A DNA stretch of 64,000 bases from Subsaxibacter sp. CAU 1640 (GTDB lineage: Bacteria; Bacteroidota; Bacteroidia; Flavobacteriales; Flavobacteriaceae). The stretch is from contig NZ_JALNMI010000002.1 of assembly GCF_023156585.1 (NCBI RefSeq), positions 593,936 through 657,935 of the forward strand, given 5' to 3'. The notes under the pieces were generated by a model. That model ran no database searches. It saw only the letters and a program-made list of their open reading frames with translations, and had not been told where the DNA came from. Below, in pieces: positions 34,410-43,874 of the stretch (within the stretch, counting starts at the first letter, position 1; each line of letters opens with the position of its first letter). The translations under genes were made by a program, and so were the position numbers.

Positions 34410-35114
34410 ATGACCTTAAAGGACAAACTTGTTGCACAGCGTATTTACTTTCTTTTGGCGGCATTGTTTGTAACATCCTTGGTGGTTTCAAACCTTATTT
34501 TTCAAAAATTTTTCTATTGGTATCCGTTTGAATTGAGTGTATTCGGAACTAAATTCTTTGAAATATCTGTTGGCATTTTGCCGTACCCTGTCACCTTTTT
34601 GATAACAGATTTAATCAGTGAAATTTATGGTAAAAAGCGTGCGAATGACGTAGTGGTTGTCGGTATTTTTGCGTCGTTATTTTCACTTTTAATTGTGTTG
34701 ATTTCAAACCACGTTCCCGCCACCTCTTGGTCGCCTGTAGATGATGGTTTGTTCACTAAAGTTTTTGGAAGCACAGCCATTGCGGTCACGGCAAGTATGA
34801 TGGCGTATCTGTTTGCACAGTTTATAGACATTCAAATCTTTCATTTTTGGAAACGACTCACCAAAGGAAAACATTTATGGCTTCGGAATAATTTTTCAAC
34901 CTTTTCATCACAGTTTGTAGATACATTTACGATTTTGATATTGTTGTGTTCGTTTGAAATTATTGCTTGGGAACGATTTTACGGTCTGTTATTGAGTGGG
35001 TTTTTGTTTAAAGTTCTGATTGCCGTTTGCGACACGCCATTTTTGTATCTTGGAGTGTATCTTTTCAAAAAACGTTTCAGATTAAAAACCAATGAAGAAA
35101 TTGACCTGCTTTAG
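34410..35114 (+). CDS. Queuosine precursor transporter (YhhQ/QPTR family)
   Basis: 234 residues with about six to seven hydrophobic helices. The family signature is visible as FLLAALFVTSLVVSNL, the VGILPYPVTFLITDLISEIYGKKRAND segment (residues about 54-80) and FVDTFTILILL. It is an inner-membrane uptake system for queuosine precursors used in tRNA modification (family knowledge). It is a single gene between the divergent folK fusion and the AsmA gene, with no queuosine biosynthesis gene nearby. Confidence 0.9.
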   Translation: MTLKDKLVAQRIYFLLAALFVTSLVVSNLIFQKFFYWYPFELSVFGTKFFEISVGILPYPVTFLITDLISEIYGKKRANDVVVVGIFASLFSLLIVLISNHVPATSWSPVDDGLFTKVFGSTAIAVTASMMAYLFAQFIDIQIFHFWKRLTKGKHLWLRNNFSTFSSQFVDTFTILILLCSFEIIAWERFYGLLLSGFLFKVLIAVCDTPFLYLGVYLFKKRFRLKTNEEIDLL

Positions 35115-35210
35115 AACTGCTAAAGTTTTATTAAACTTTAACATTTCATCAACTTTAACCACCAACTTTGCGTATATATAAGTACTGAACTAAAACTATT
35201 ACAATCTTAT

Positions 35211-37889
35211 ATGGACACTACAAAAAAACGAACATCTCCACTTAAAAAAATATTAAAAATCACCGGAATCACTCTGTTGATTCTGATTGTGCTTTTGATT
35301 GCCGCACCTTTCATTTTTCAATCACAGATCAAAGATATGGTGAAGAATTTCATCAATCAGAATGTGAATGCGCAGGTAGAGTTCAGTGATGTCAGTTTGA
35401 GTCTTTTCCGAAGTTTTCCAAAGGCGCACGTAGAAGTGAGCGATTTGGTCATTACCAATTTTGAACCTTTTAAGGATGAAACGTTGGCGACTGCAAAGAA
35501 TCTGTCTTTTTCAATGTCGGTAAAAGAATTGTTTAAAAGTGCCGATGAGGGTGCGATTGTTGTGAATACCATTACGCTCGATGAAGCCCTTTTGACGCTT
35601 AAAACCAATTCGTTTGGAGAAACCAATTATGACATTGTCAAAGAACGACCAAATAGTGCTGATTCCTCAAGTTTCGCCTTCGACATCAAAGATTACAGTA
35701 TCAACAATAGTGCGTTGACTTACATTGATGAAGGTTCAAAACTGACAATGTATATCACCGAATTGAACCACTCTGGTAGCGCAAAGTTTACAGACCAGAT
35801 TTCTGAATTGGATACAAAATCGGAGGCTAATATCAGCCTGACGATGGATAGCACCAAATACCTCAACAATAACCACATCAAACTCGATGCCTTGCTTGAT
35901 ATGGATTTGAACAATCAAAAATATACGTTCAAAGAAAACAAAGGCTACATCAACCAATTGCCATTGGAGTTTAAAGGTTTTATTCAAGTTATTGACGAAG
36001 GACAGGACATTGACATTACGTTTGAAAATCCTGGGTCGTCATTCAAGGATTTTCTAGCAGTCATTCCTGAAACCTATTCAAAAAACATAGAAAATGTGGA
36101 GACCACTGGCGATTTTAAAGTGAGTGGCGTCATCAAAGGGAAAGTTACCGAGACCACCATCCCAACCTTGGACATCAGCATTAAATCGGACAATGCATCG
36201 TTTAAATATCCAGATCTTCCTAAAAAAGTTGAAAATATCGTCATTGATACCGAAATTAAAAATGATACTGGCAATGCTGATGACACTTATGTAGCTATAT
36301 CAACATTGAACTTTAGAATTGATAATGATGTATTCAAATCATCAGCCTTGATAAGAAATCTTACGGGCAATACGCTTGTTGATGCCGATATAAATGGGGT
36401 TCTGAACTTGGCAAATTTAACCAAAGCTTATCCTATAGAACTTGAAAGTGCATTGAGCGGAATTTTAAGAGCAAAGCTTAACATGGCCTTTGACATGAAC
36501 GCGATAGAAACCAATGCTTACGACCGCATTAGGGCTTCTGGCAATGCAAGTATTACGGATATGGTATTTTCATCTGATGCGATGAATAATCCTATGCAAA
36601 TTTCAAAGGCTGATATGACCTTTAACCCATCAACCGTAACGTTGAACACGTTTAATGCGAAGACAGGTCAAAGTGATATTTCTGCCACGGGAACCATCAA
36701 TAACCTTATCGGGTTTATGTTGAGCAAGAAGGTGGATTTGAAAGGTAATTTTAATGTCAACTCAAACACATTTGCCTTGAGTGATTTTATGTCGGAAGAA
36801 ACCACAACGACAGAAAGCACCAATACGGCTTCGAACTCATCTGCAACTACCGAAGGTTTAAAGATCCCGGAGTTTTTGGATTGCACGATTACAGCGAATG
36901 CAAACACCGTTATCTATGACAATTTGAACCTGAAAGAAGTGAAAGGAACCCTGTCCATCAAAGATCAGCAAGCCACCTTAAGCGGTTTGACTTCCAAATT
37001 ATTTGATGGCTTGTTGACCGTTTCAGGAAATGTCAGCACAAAGACCGACACACCTTCTTTCAATCTAAAATTGGATGCAAGTAGTTTTGACATTGCAAAA
37101 TCATTCAATAATCTTGAATTGTTGCAAAGCCTAGCTCCTATCGCTAAAGTGTTGCAAGGAAAACTGAACACCAATATCAATATCTCCGGATTATTGGATA
37201 AAGAGTTCACACCTCAATTAAATACCGTCTCGGGGAATGCTTTTGCAAAAATAGATGCAAGGGAAATCAACGAGGAAAACACTCCTTTGTTGAGCAAATT
37301 GGATGGTGCTTTAAATTTTATTGATTTCAGCAAATTGGATTTGACAAATTTGGCTGCCAACTTGGAGTTCGCTAATGGCAGAGTAAATGTGAAGCCCATC
37401 AATTTAGCTTATAAAGATATCGGCATTACCATTGCTGGTGCACACGGCTTTGACAAATCATTGGCGTATGATGCTACCTTCAATGTGCCTGCCAAATATC
37501 TTGGTGGCGAAGTAAATCGATTGATTGGTAAAATCAACGATAATGAAGTGAACAAAATCAGTATCCCTGTCACAGCAAATATCAGTGGAACGTTTACTAA
37601 TCCGCAGGTGAAAACTGACCTAACAAGCGGTATCAGTAATTTGACTCAACAATTGATTGAGATTGAAAAACAAAAACTCATCGGACAAGGAAAAGATAAA
37701 ATCAAGGATTTATTGAGTGGTATTGCAGGTGGAAATAATACCACAGGCAACACAACATCTAAAGACACTACCAAAGTGGCAACCGACACCACCAAGACCA
37801 AACCAAAAGACCAAGTAAAAGAAGGCGTTAAAAACGTTCTTGGCAATATTTTGGGAGGTAAGAATAAGAAGAAGGATTCAGTGAACTAA
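35211..37889 (+). CDS. AsmA family protein
   Basis: 892 residues. An N-terminal basic segment and one TM helix (about 15-40; ITLLILIVLLIAAPFIF) anchor a very large periplasmic beta-rich region. The AsmA-like N-terminal motif is around residues 60-100 (SLFRSFPKAHVEVSDLVITN) and the conserved C-terminal AsmA_2-like part is at about 600-830. The tail is a low-complexity Thr/Lys/Gly linker with basic end (GKNKKKDSVN). AsmA-like proteins are now viewed as bridge-like lipid transporters between inner and outer membrane; applying that here is inference. It is monocistronic with a strong terminator. Confidence 0.88.
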   Translation: MDTTKKRTSPLKKILKITGITLLILIVLLIAAPFIFQSQIKDMVKNFINQNVNAQVEFSDVSLSLFRSFPKAHVEVSDLVITNFEPFKDETLATAKNLSFSMSVKELFKSADEGAIVVNTITLDEALLTLKTNSFGETNYDIVKERPNSADSSSFAFDIKDYSINNSALTYIDEGSKLTMYITELNHSGSAKFTDQISELDTKSEANISLTMDSTKYLNNNHIKLDALLDMDLNNQKYTFKENKGYINQLPLEFKGFIQVIDEGQDIDITFENPGSSFKDFLAVIPETYSKNIENVETTGDFKVSGVIKGKVTETTIPTLDISIKSDNASFKYPDLPKKVENIVIDTEIKNDTGNADDTYVAISTLNFRIDNDVFKSSALIRNLTGNTLVDADINGVLNLANLTKAYPIELESALSGILRAKLNMAFDMNAIETNAYDRIRASGNASITDMVFSSDAMNNPMQISKADMTFNPSTVTLNTFNAKTGQSDISATGTINNLIGFMLSKKVDLKGNFNVNSNTFALSDFMSEETTTTESTNTASNSSATTEGLKIPEFLDCTITANANTVIYDNLNLKEVKGTLSIKDQQATLSGLTSKLFDGLLTVSGNVSTKTDTPSFNLKLDASSFDIAKSFNNLELLQSLAPIAKVLQGKLNTNINISGLLDKEFTPQLNTVSGNAFAKIDAREINEENTPLLSKLDGALNFIDFSKLDLTNLAANLEFANGRVNVKPINLAYKDIGITIAGAHGFDKSLAYDATFNVPAKYLGGEVNRLIGKINDNEVNKISIPVTANISGTFTNPQVKTDLTSGISNLTQQLIEIEKQKLIGQGKDKIKDLLSGIAGGNNTTGNTTSKDTTKVATDTTKTKPKDQVKEGVKNVLGNILGGKNKKKDSVN

Positions 37890-37900
37890 AGGCACATCCC

Positions 37901-37931
37901 AAACCCTTCCCAAAAGGAAGGGTTTTTTTTT
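37901..37931 (+). terminator. Rho-independent terminator of the AsmA gene
   Basis: Perfect 10-bp stem AAACCCTTCC (37901-37910) / GGAAGGGTTT, CAAAA loop, then a run of T residues. Confidence 0.9.
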
Positions 37932-37942
37932 ATTGCTATGTT

Positions 37943-37977
37943 GCCTCAATTCTTTGTACTCAATACTTGATACTCAT
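37943..37977 (+). repeat. Degenerate heptamer tract (consensus TACTCAA)
   Basis: Five consecutive 7-nt units in phase: GCCTCAA, TTCTTTG, TACTCAA, TACTTGA, TACTCAT. It lies in the gap between the AsmA terminator and rpoD. Confidence 0.6.
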
Positions 37978-38068
37978 ATCTATTTGTTAAAGAAATGTGA
38001 TAACATTTGCATTTCTCAAATATTAGGTTATAATGTAGTTAAGACATTCCATAATCTAATACATATAT

Positions 38069-38932
38069 ATGAGACAACTCAAAATCACAAAACAAGTTAC
38101 CAACCGCGAATCTAAATCACTTGACAAATACCTTCAAGATATCAGCAAGCTACCACTCATCACAGCAGATGAAGAGGTAGAACTGGCACAACGCATCCGA
38201 CAAGGCGACCAAGTGGCACTCGACAAGTTGGCAACTGCAAACCTCCGTTTTGTGGTATCGGTTGCAAAACAATATCAAAATCAGGGCCTCACATTGCCAG
38301 ACCTTATCAACGAAGGGAACGCTGGCTTGGTCAAAGCTGCCAAGCGTTTTGATGAAACGCGTGGTTTCAAGTTTATTTCCTACGCCGTGTGGTGGATTCG
38401 TCAGGCCATTTTACAGGCATTGGCAGAGCAGGCACGTGTGGTGCGTTTGCCGTTGAACAAAATTGGTTCCATCAATAAAATCAACAAGGCTTTTTCACAT
38501 CTTGAGCAGGCCAATCAGCGTCCGCCAAGCGCAGAAGAGATTGCCAAAGAACTGGATATGACCGTTAGCGATGTAAAGCTGTCGATGAAAAATTCCGGAA
38601 GGCATCTTTCTATGGATGCGCCATTAAGGGAAGGCGAAGAATTCAGTCTGTATGATGTGGTATCGCATAAAGAATCGCCTAGACCAGATAATGAGTTGAT
38701 GGCTGATAGTTTAAAACTTGAAATCAATAGAGCTTTGGAAACCCTTTCCAATAAAGAAGGTGACGTCATCAAACTGTATTACGGTCTTGGTGGCGAAATG
38801 CCGATGAGCCTCGACGAGATAGGCGAAACATTTGACCTATCGCGCGAGCGTGTACGTCAAATCAAAGAAAAAGGTATCCGTAGATTGCGCCATACCTCAA
38901 AAAGTAAAATATTAAAAACGTACCTAGGATAA
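38069..38932 (+). CDS. rpoD: Primary RNA polymerase sigma factor (RpoD/SigA)
   Basis: 287 residues. Region 1.2 ([16 protein letters not shown]), region 2 ([46 protein letters not shown] in 2.4), region 3, and region 4.2 helix-turn-helix ([20 protein letters not shown]). Region 1.1 and the large non-conserved insert are absent, as in other Bacteroidota housekeeping sigma factors. It directs recognition of TTG/TAnnTTTG promoters such as those noted here. rpsU follows after 31 bp, likely in the same transcript. Confidence 0.95.
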   Translation: MRQLKITKQVTNRESKSLDKYLQDISKLPLITADEEVELAQRIRQGDQVALDKLATANLRFVVSVAKQYQNQGLTLPDLINEGNAGLVKAAKRFDETRGFKFISYAVWWIRQAILQALAEQARVVRLPLNKIGSINKINKAFSHLEQANQRPPSAEEIAKELDMTVSDVKLSMKNSGRHLSMDAPLREGEEFSLYDVVSHKESPRPDNELMADSLKLEINRALETLSNKEGDVIKLYYGLGGEMPMSLDEIGETFDLSRERVRQIKEKGIRRLRHTSKSKILKTYLG

Positions 38933-38963
38933 TCCAAGGGACACTAACACTTAAAACCCATAC

Positions 38964-39158
38964 ATGTTAAGAATTGAAATTAAAGAAGGAGAAAACATAG
39001 AACGCGCACTCAAACGTTACAAGCGTAAGCACCGAAACGTAAAAGTGATGCAAAACTTAAGAGAGAATCAGTATTTCACAAAACCCTCTGTAAAACGAAG
39101 AAAGGAGATACAGAAGGCTGAATATATACAGCATTTAAGAGATCAGGAGGAAGTTTAA
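38964..39158 (+). CDS. rpsU: 30S ribosomal protein bS21
   Basis: 64 residues, MLRIEIKEGENIERALKRYKRK at the start and a basic C-terminal helix ending LRDQEEV. In Flavobacteriia bS21 sits next to the 16S rRNA 3' end and helps occlude the anti-Shine-Dalgarno sequence, which fits the scarcity of SD sequences here (family knowledge). No SD is visible at normal distance before its ATG. It lies 31 bp after rpoD and is followed by a heptamer tract and a terminator, so an rpoD-rpsU operon is likely. A second rpsU elsewhere cannot be excluded. Confidence 0.93.
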   Translation: MLRIEIKEGENIERALKRYKRKHRNVKVMQNLRENQYFTKPSVKRRKEIQKAEYIQHLRDQEEV

Positions 39159-39162
39159 GTCT

Positions 39163-39211
39163 TTAGATTTTAGACGTTAGATGTTAGACATCCGATGTTA
39201 GACTTCTGATA
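39163..39211 (+). repeat. Degenerate heptamer tract (consensus TTAGAYG)
   Basis: Seven consecutive 7-nt units in perfect phase, five of which start TTAGA (TTAGATT, TTAGACG, TTAGATG, TTAGACA, TTAGACT). It starts 4 bp after the rpsU stop and precedes its terminator. It shares the TTAG core with the (TTAGGGA)5 tract at 33174. Confidence 0.85.
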
Positions 39212-39221
39212 TCTGCTACAG

Positions 39222-39248
39222 AAAGGTGTGCGACAGCATGCCTTTTTT
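39222..39248 (+). terminator. Rho-independent terminator of rpsU
   Basis: Stem AAAGGTGTGC / GCATGCCTTT (two G-U pairs), GACA loop, then T-run. Confidence 0.75.
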
Positions 39249-39336
39249 TGTTAGTAATTTTGTGCTGATTATAAATCCGTGCCATCGGTGTGCGAATCAG
39301 CAAAATCGGAAACAAATTAAATAAAACATATCTGCT

Positions 39337-39894
39337 TTATTCAATCGTAAGATGAATTGATTTATAAAATTTCCAGCTAGTGCCATTACTCACATACACG
39401 TTCACACCTCCTTGCATTGCATTTTCTGCACCATAAGCATAACTAATTAATGCATAATTATTATCTCTAGTAATCGCGGGAGATGATAATACAATTCTTC
39501 TCTTCTCAAGCTCGTCAATTGTACTAGAATGGGTTTCAGAGTACATATGAACATTTTCTGGTAAGGAAAAGTTTTTCGGATTGCGATTTTTATTCAAACA
39601 ATCAATTAAATAATTTACTTCCTTTTTATTGAAAATGGAATATATCTGCTCATCATTCAACCATCTTACTAAACCATAATTAATTTTTGTTGAGTCTGTT
39701 TCATTTTTTTTAATAAAATCAATTAAATAATCATTCAAAGTAAAATCAAGATACACCTTACCTTTTTCATATAATAAGGAGTATCTTAACAATTCTTGTT
39801 CAATAATCTTGTTTGAATCGTTTTGCTTAATTTCTTGGGAATTAATTTTTAAACAAACAACACTGAAAATAAGCAGCCAAATAATTTTATTCAT
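39337..39894 (-). CDS. Hypothetical secreted protein
   Basis: 185 residues with a signal peptide (MNKIIWLLIFSVVCLKINSQ). The mature protein is mixed alpha/beta with no motif I recognise; the C-terminal half (SPAITRDNNYALISYAYGAEN, VYVSNGTSWKFYKSIHLTIE) looks like a small beta domain. It is more AT-rich than its neighbours by eye. It sits downstream of the DUF2797 gene on the same strand (22 bp), so it may be co-transcribed, but no functional link is apparent. Confidence 0.7.
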   Translation of the reverse strand: MNKIIWLLIFSVVCLKINSQEIKQNDSNKIIEQELLRYSLLYEKGKVYLDFTLNDYLIDFIKKNETDSTKINYGLVRWLNDEQIYSIFNKKEVNYLIDCLNKNRNPKNFSLPENVHMYSETHSSTIDELEKRRIVLSSPAITRDNNYALISYAYGAENAMQGGVNVYVSNGTSWKFYKSIHLTIE

Positions 39895-39916
39895 ATCGAT
39901 AATTAAGATTGATACA

Positions 39917-40708
39917 TTAAAGTCCTATCCTCACCACATACCCTTCACTCCCACGCACATTAAAAACCGTTTGGTCTTCAAACATCAAATATTGCCCTTT
40001 AATGCCTTTTAGCACGCCGGTATAGCTTGGAGTTTTGTCAAGGTTTAAACTGTTGGGCTTTTCTGGGTATTGCAACACAGGAAACTCAAGGTTGGTCTCG
40101 GTGTTGGAGGCAATGTAATAGTCCTTCGCTTCGTCTGGGATGTATTGTTTCAATCGTTCGCGCCACTCTACCAGGTTTTCATCTACAATATCGTTCTTAA
40201 GCATCGTGCGCCAATTGGTCTTATCGCTTACGTGTGGTTTAAGCGCCACCTCTGTGATACCTGCGAGGTATCGGTTGGGCACTTCTACAATCTCAATGGC
40301 TTCGTGCGCGCCTTGGTCGATCCATCGGGTGGGCACTTGTGTTTTACGTGTCACACCTACTTTTACATTGCTGCTATTGGCAAGGTACACCACGTGCGGC
40401 TGTATCTGCACTCTTTTTTCATAAGCAAGGTCTCGATCTTCTTTGTCAAGATGAGCAGTACTCAACTCGGGACGCATAATCCAATCGGCTGCCTGTGGGA
40501 TTTCAAAAAAACAACTCTTGCAGAACCCTTGGCGGTAAATGGGTTTGTTCAATCCGCAGTTGAGACATTGATAACCCACAAATTCAATGGTAATGGTTTT
40601 GTCGAGCAACTGGTTCATATTTAGGAAGTCGCTTTCAAACACTAAATAGTATTGAATGGGCTGCGCATATTCCGTATCCATTTTTGTTAACACTCCTTGG
40701 TACTGCAT
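39917..40708 (-). CDS. DUF2797 domain protein
   Basis: 263 residues, cytoplasmic. A four-Cys zinc-ribbon-like site is formed by C48, C51, C63 and C66 (CLNCGLNKP, then FCKSC). After it comes a conserved segment with VYLANSSNVKVGVTRKTQVPTRWIDQGA, which is typical of DUF2797 and resembles a GIY-YIG-like core. No experimentally established function is known to me. It is divergent from the GH3-family gene, with 43 bp between the starts, so their promoters overlap. Confidence 0.85.
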   Translation of the reverse strand: MQYQGVLTKMDTEYAQPIQYYLVFESDFLNMNQLLDKTITIEFVGYQCLNCGLNKPIYRQGFCKSCFFEIPQAADWIMRPELSTAHLDKEDRDLAYEKRVQIQPHVVYLANSSNVKVGVTRKTQVPTRWIDQGAHEAIEIVEVPNRYLAGITEVALKPHVSDKTNWRTMLKNDIVDENLVEWRERLKQYIPDEAKDYYIASNTETNLEFPVLQYPEKPNSLNLDKTPSYTGVLKGIKGQYLMFEDQTVFNVRGSEGYVVRIGL

Positions 40709-40751
40709 AGAAAAAAATAGTATTTTTAGGTTTCTAAAGATACTCTAAAAA

Positions 40752-42278
40752 ATGCCAATTCCCATAGTCAATTCCATTGCAGCGTGGTTCTTGAAAAAAC
40801 GGTTTCATCAAATCGAACTCTTCTTGAAATATCCCAATGAAGTGCAGAATGAGTTGCTGCTACAATTGGTAGTGATGGCAAAAGACACCGAAATAGGTAA
40901 AACCTATGATTTTGCGTCTATTAAAGACTATAAAACTTTTGCAGAACGCTTGCCGATTTCCACCTACGAAGACAATCAGGAAAACATAGAGCGTTCCCGT
41001 AAAGGCGAAGGGAATATTTTCTGGCCTACACCCATCAAATGGTTTGCAAAATCGAGTGGCACGACGAGTGCCAAGAGCAAGTTTATTCCTGTGAGTTACG
41101 AGTCGTTGGAAGATTGCCATTACGCTGCGAGTAAAGATTTATTGTGTATGTATTTGAGCAATAATGAAAACTCACAGTTGTTTACGGGGAAAAGCCTTCG
41201 GTTGGGTGGCAGTAAGGAACTTTACACAGAAAACGGAACGGTCTTTGGCGACCTATCAGCCATTTTGATTGACAATATGCCTTTTTGGGCAGAATTCAGC
41301 AGCACGCCCAGCAGCAAAGTGTCTTTGATGAGCGATTGGGAACATAAGATGCAAGCCATTGTTGACGAAACCATCAGCGAGAATGTCACAAGTCTTGCAG
41401 GTGTGCCTTCGTGGATGTTGGTGCTCCTAAACAATGTTTTGGAAACTACGGGAAAAGGCAATTTGTTTGAGGTGTGGCCCAATCTGGAAGTGTACTTTCA
41501 CGGTGGCGTTAGTTTCTTACCTTATGTAGATCAATACAAAGCGATCTTGCCTCGGAAAGATTTCAAATATTACGAAATCTATAATGCTTCGGAAGGATTT
41601 TTTGCCATTCAAGATCAGAACAATTCTAGTGAATTATTGTTGATGTTGGATTATGGCATCTTTTATGAATTCATTCCGATGGATGCTTACGGTACACCCG
41701 AACAACGCATCATTCCGTTGAGCGAAGTGGAGGTCAATAAGAATTATGCTGTGGTGATTACTACCAATGCAGGTTTGTGGCGCTATAAAATTGGAGACAC
41801 CATTCGTTTTACATCCACTAATCCGTATCGTATTAAAATTTCTGGCCGTACAAAACATCATATCAATGTTTTTGGTGAGGAATTGATTATTGAAAACGCC
41901 GAAGATGCCTTGAAGAAAGTCTGCAAAAAGACCAAAGCCGAAATCGTGGATTATACAGTTGCACCCATCTTTATGAATGGAAAAGATAAAGGTGGCCATG
42001 AATGGCTGATAGAATTCAAGACACAACCCTCTAACCTTGAACTCTTCAATGAACTTTTGGACAATGCCTTAAAGTCTTTGAACTCTGATTACGAAGCCAA
42101 GCGATTTAATAACATCACACTCAACAAGCCCACCATACACATTGCACGCCATCAATTATTTTATGATTGGCTGAAGCTTCACAACAAATTAGGTGGTCAG
42201 CACAAAGTGCCTCGTCTATCCAATACCAGAAACTATCTCGATGAACTTTTGGGGATGAATCAATCAAGAATTTCCTAA
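40752..42278 (+). CDS. GH3 auxin-responsive promoter family protein (acyl-acid amido synthetase-like)
   Basis: 508 residues. It is recognisable as GH3 superfamily (adenylate-forming): WFAKSSGTTSAKSKFIPVS (ATP-binding motif near residues 97-115), YNASEGFFAIQD (about 279-290), and the YKIGDTIRFT motif near 345. The hinge and C-terminal subdomain follow. Plant members conjugate amino acids to hormones. Bacterial homologues are widespread in Bacteroidota with unknown substrate. It is cytoplasmic and alone on its strand; the divergent DUF2797 gene gives no metabolic hint. The 301 bp downstream to clpX are gene-free. Confidence 0.88.
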   Translation: MPIPIVNSIAAWFLKKRFHQIELFLKYPNEVQNELLLQLVVMAKDTEIGKTYDFASIKDYKTFAERLPISTYEDNQENIERSRKGEGNIFWPTPIKWFAKSSGTTSAKSKFIPVSYESLEDCHYAASKDLLCMYLSNNENSQLFTGKSLRLGGSKELYTENGTVFGDLSAILIDNMPFWAEFSSTPSSKVSLMSDWEHKMQAIVDETISENVTSLAGVPSWMLVLLNNVLETTGKGNLFEVWPNLEVYFHGGVSFLPYVDQYKAILPRKDFKYYEIYNASEGFFAIQDQNNSSELLLMLDYGIFYEFIPMDAYGTPEQRIIPLSEVEVNKNYAVVITTNAGLWRYKIGDTIRFTSTNPYRIKISGRTKHHINVFGEELIIENAEDALKKVCKKTKAEIVDYTVAPIFMNGKDKGGHEWLIEFKTQPSNLELFNELLDNALKSLNSDYEAKRFNNITLNKPTIHIARHQLFYDWLKLHNKLGGQHKVPRLSNTRNYLDELLGMNQSRIS

Positions 42279-42530
42279 TGGATTTTTGATTGTTTTTAAA
42301 CGGAAAAAAAGACATTAAAATTTCTTACACCGAATTTAAGTTGTTCTTTATCTAAAATAGAGCGCTGTAGTTTTCATCTTACAGAATTGCTTCTATATTT
42401 ACATCACAGCAATCAAATTTCAAGCTTACCTACACAGAAATTTGAAGGTTTTAAAATAGAAAATATCCCTCATTATTATATCTAAAATATTGTATCTGCA
42501 ATATTAGTTTCTTTAATCCTAGATAAAATA
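42279..42530. other. Gene-free gap between GH3-family gene and clpX
   Basis: AT-rich, no open frame or RNA gene seen. It contains one small perfect inverted repeat, AATATTG (42486-42492) / CAATATT (42499-42505), of no evident role. The bidirectional terminator at 42531 closes it. Confidence 0.6.
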
Positions 42531-42562
42531 AAAACCACCCGAAAGGAGTGGTTTTGTTTTTT
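42531..42562. terminator. Bidirectional terminator between GH3-family gene and clpX
   Basis: AAAACCAC (42531-42538) / GTGGTTTT (42548-42555) with T-runs on both strands, 18 bp from the clpX stop. Confidence 0.8.
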
Positions 42563-42579
42563 TATATTGATAAGTGTTC

Positions 42580-43809
42580 TTAAGAAACCGCTTTCAAACG
42601 TTTCAAAGTAGTTTTTGAAATTTTCTCTTCTGCATAGCTTTTGGTGACATTCAATTTTTTGTCTTTGCTGCTTGGCAATTCAAACATCGCATCCGTCAAA
42701 ATCTCTTCGCACAATGAACGTAATCCACGAGCTCCCAATTTATATTCAATCGCTTTATCAACGATAAAATCCAATGCGCCATCAGTGATTGAAAACTCTA
42801 TATCATCCATTTCAAACAACTTCTTGTATTGCTTGATGATGGCATTTTTTGGTTCCGTCAAAATAGCTCTCAAAGTTTTTGCATCCAAAGGATCCATATA
42901 ACTCAATACAGGCAAACGACCGATGATTTCCGGAATCAATCCAAAATCTTTCAAATCCTTCGGAATGATATATTGAAGAATATTATCAGAATCAATTACT
43001 TCGTCGTGAGGCGCTTTATAACCGATGGCAGCCATATTCAAACGTTTTGAAATGATGCGCTCAATGCCATCAAACGCACCACCAGCTATGAATAAGATAT
43101 GCTCTGTATTCACTTCTATAAACTTTTGGTCAGGATGCTTACGACCACCTTTTGGCGGTACGTTCACAACTGTTCCTTCCAATAACTTCAACAATGCTTG
43201 CTGAACACCTTCACCAGAAACATCACGGGTGATGGATGGATTATCGCTCTTACGCGCAATTTTATCAATCTCATCAATAAAAACGATGCCCTTTTCTGCT
43301 TTTTCAAGATTATAATCAGCCGCTTGTAGCAAACGTGTCAAAATACTTTCAACATCTTCTCCAACATATCCTGCCTCTGTCAAAACCGTTGCATCGACAA
43401 TCGCCAAGGGAACATTCAACATTTTTGCAATGGTACGTGCCACCAAGGTTTTACCTGTTCCTGTGCGACCCACCATAATAATGTTGCTCTTTTGGATTTC
43501 GATATCATCTTTGGATGCAGGTTGCAACAAACGTTTATAATGATTGTAAACCGCAACAGACATTACTTTTTTGGTATATTCCTGACCGATAATATATTCG
43601 TCCAAAAATTCTTTGATCTGAATGGGTTTTTTCAACATCAATTCAGAAGACAACTCTGCGTTGCCACTCTGTTTTGACTCTTCCAATACAATGCCGTGCG
43701 CCTGCTCTATGCATCGGTCGCAAATATGAGCATCGAGGCCTGCAATCAACAAATTGGTTTCTGGCTTTTTCCTACCACAAAATGAACATTCTAATTCTTC
43801 CTTTGCCAT
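42580..43809 (-). CDS. clpX: ATP-dependent Clp protease ATP-binding subunit ClpX
   Basis: 409 residues. N-terminal zinc-binding domain with C8, C11, C30 and C33, then the AAA+ module: Walker A GRTGTGKT (114-121), Walker B IVFIDEID, sensor motifs and the C-terminal small domain ([13 protein letters not shown]). It unfolds tagged substrates and feeds them to ClpP in the cytoplasm. It is downstream of clpP on the same strand (65-bp gap holding a heptamer tract), with tig further upstream. This tig-clpP-clpX order is conserved in many bacteria. Confidence 0.97.
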   Translation of the reverse strand: MAKEELECSFCGRKKPETNLLIAGLDAHICDRCIEQAHGIVLEESKQSGNAELSSELMLKKPIQIKEFLDEYIIGQEYTKKVMSVAVYNHYKRLLQPASKDDIEIQKSNIIMVGRTGTGKTLVARTIAKMLNVPLAIVDATVLTEAGYVGEDVESILTRLLQAADYNLEKAEKGIVFIDEIDKIARKSDNPSITRDVSGEGVQQALLKLLEGTVVNVPPKGGRKHPDQKFIEVNTEHILFIAGGAFDGIERIISKRLNMAAIGYKAPHDEVIDSDNILQYIIPKDLKDFGLIPEIIGRLPVLSYMDPLDAKTLRAILTEPKNAIIKQYKKLFEMDDIEFSITDGALDFIVDKAIEYKLGARGLRSLCEEILTDAMFELPSSKDKKLNVTKSYAEEKISKTTLKRLKAVS

Positions 43810-43821
43810 AATGATTTAAAG

Positions 43822-43870
43822 TTCTGAATTCATAATTCCAAATTCACTCATTGGAATCAGAATTTCAAAG
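43822..43870 (+). repeat. Degenerate heptamer tract between clpP and clpX (consensus TTCNNAA)
   Basis: Seven 7-nt units in phase: TTCTGAA, TTCATAA, TTCCAAA and TTCACTC, two weaker units, then TTCAAAG. It fills almost the whole clpP-clpX gap. Confidence 0.65.
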
Positions 43871-43874
43871 TTTT

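Noticed and set aside
37992..38015. -7 box for rpoD (TA then TTTG near TAACATTTG)
   Set aside because: Three bases rather than two separate TA and TTTG, and there is no supporting -33 element.
40070..40624. 184-codon open frame on the plus strand
   Set aside because: Entirely antisense to the DUF2797 gene, whose zinc-ribbon cysteines and family segments show it to be the real one.
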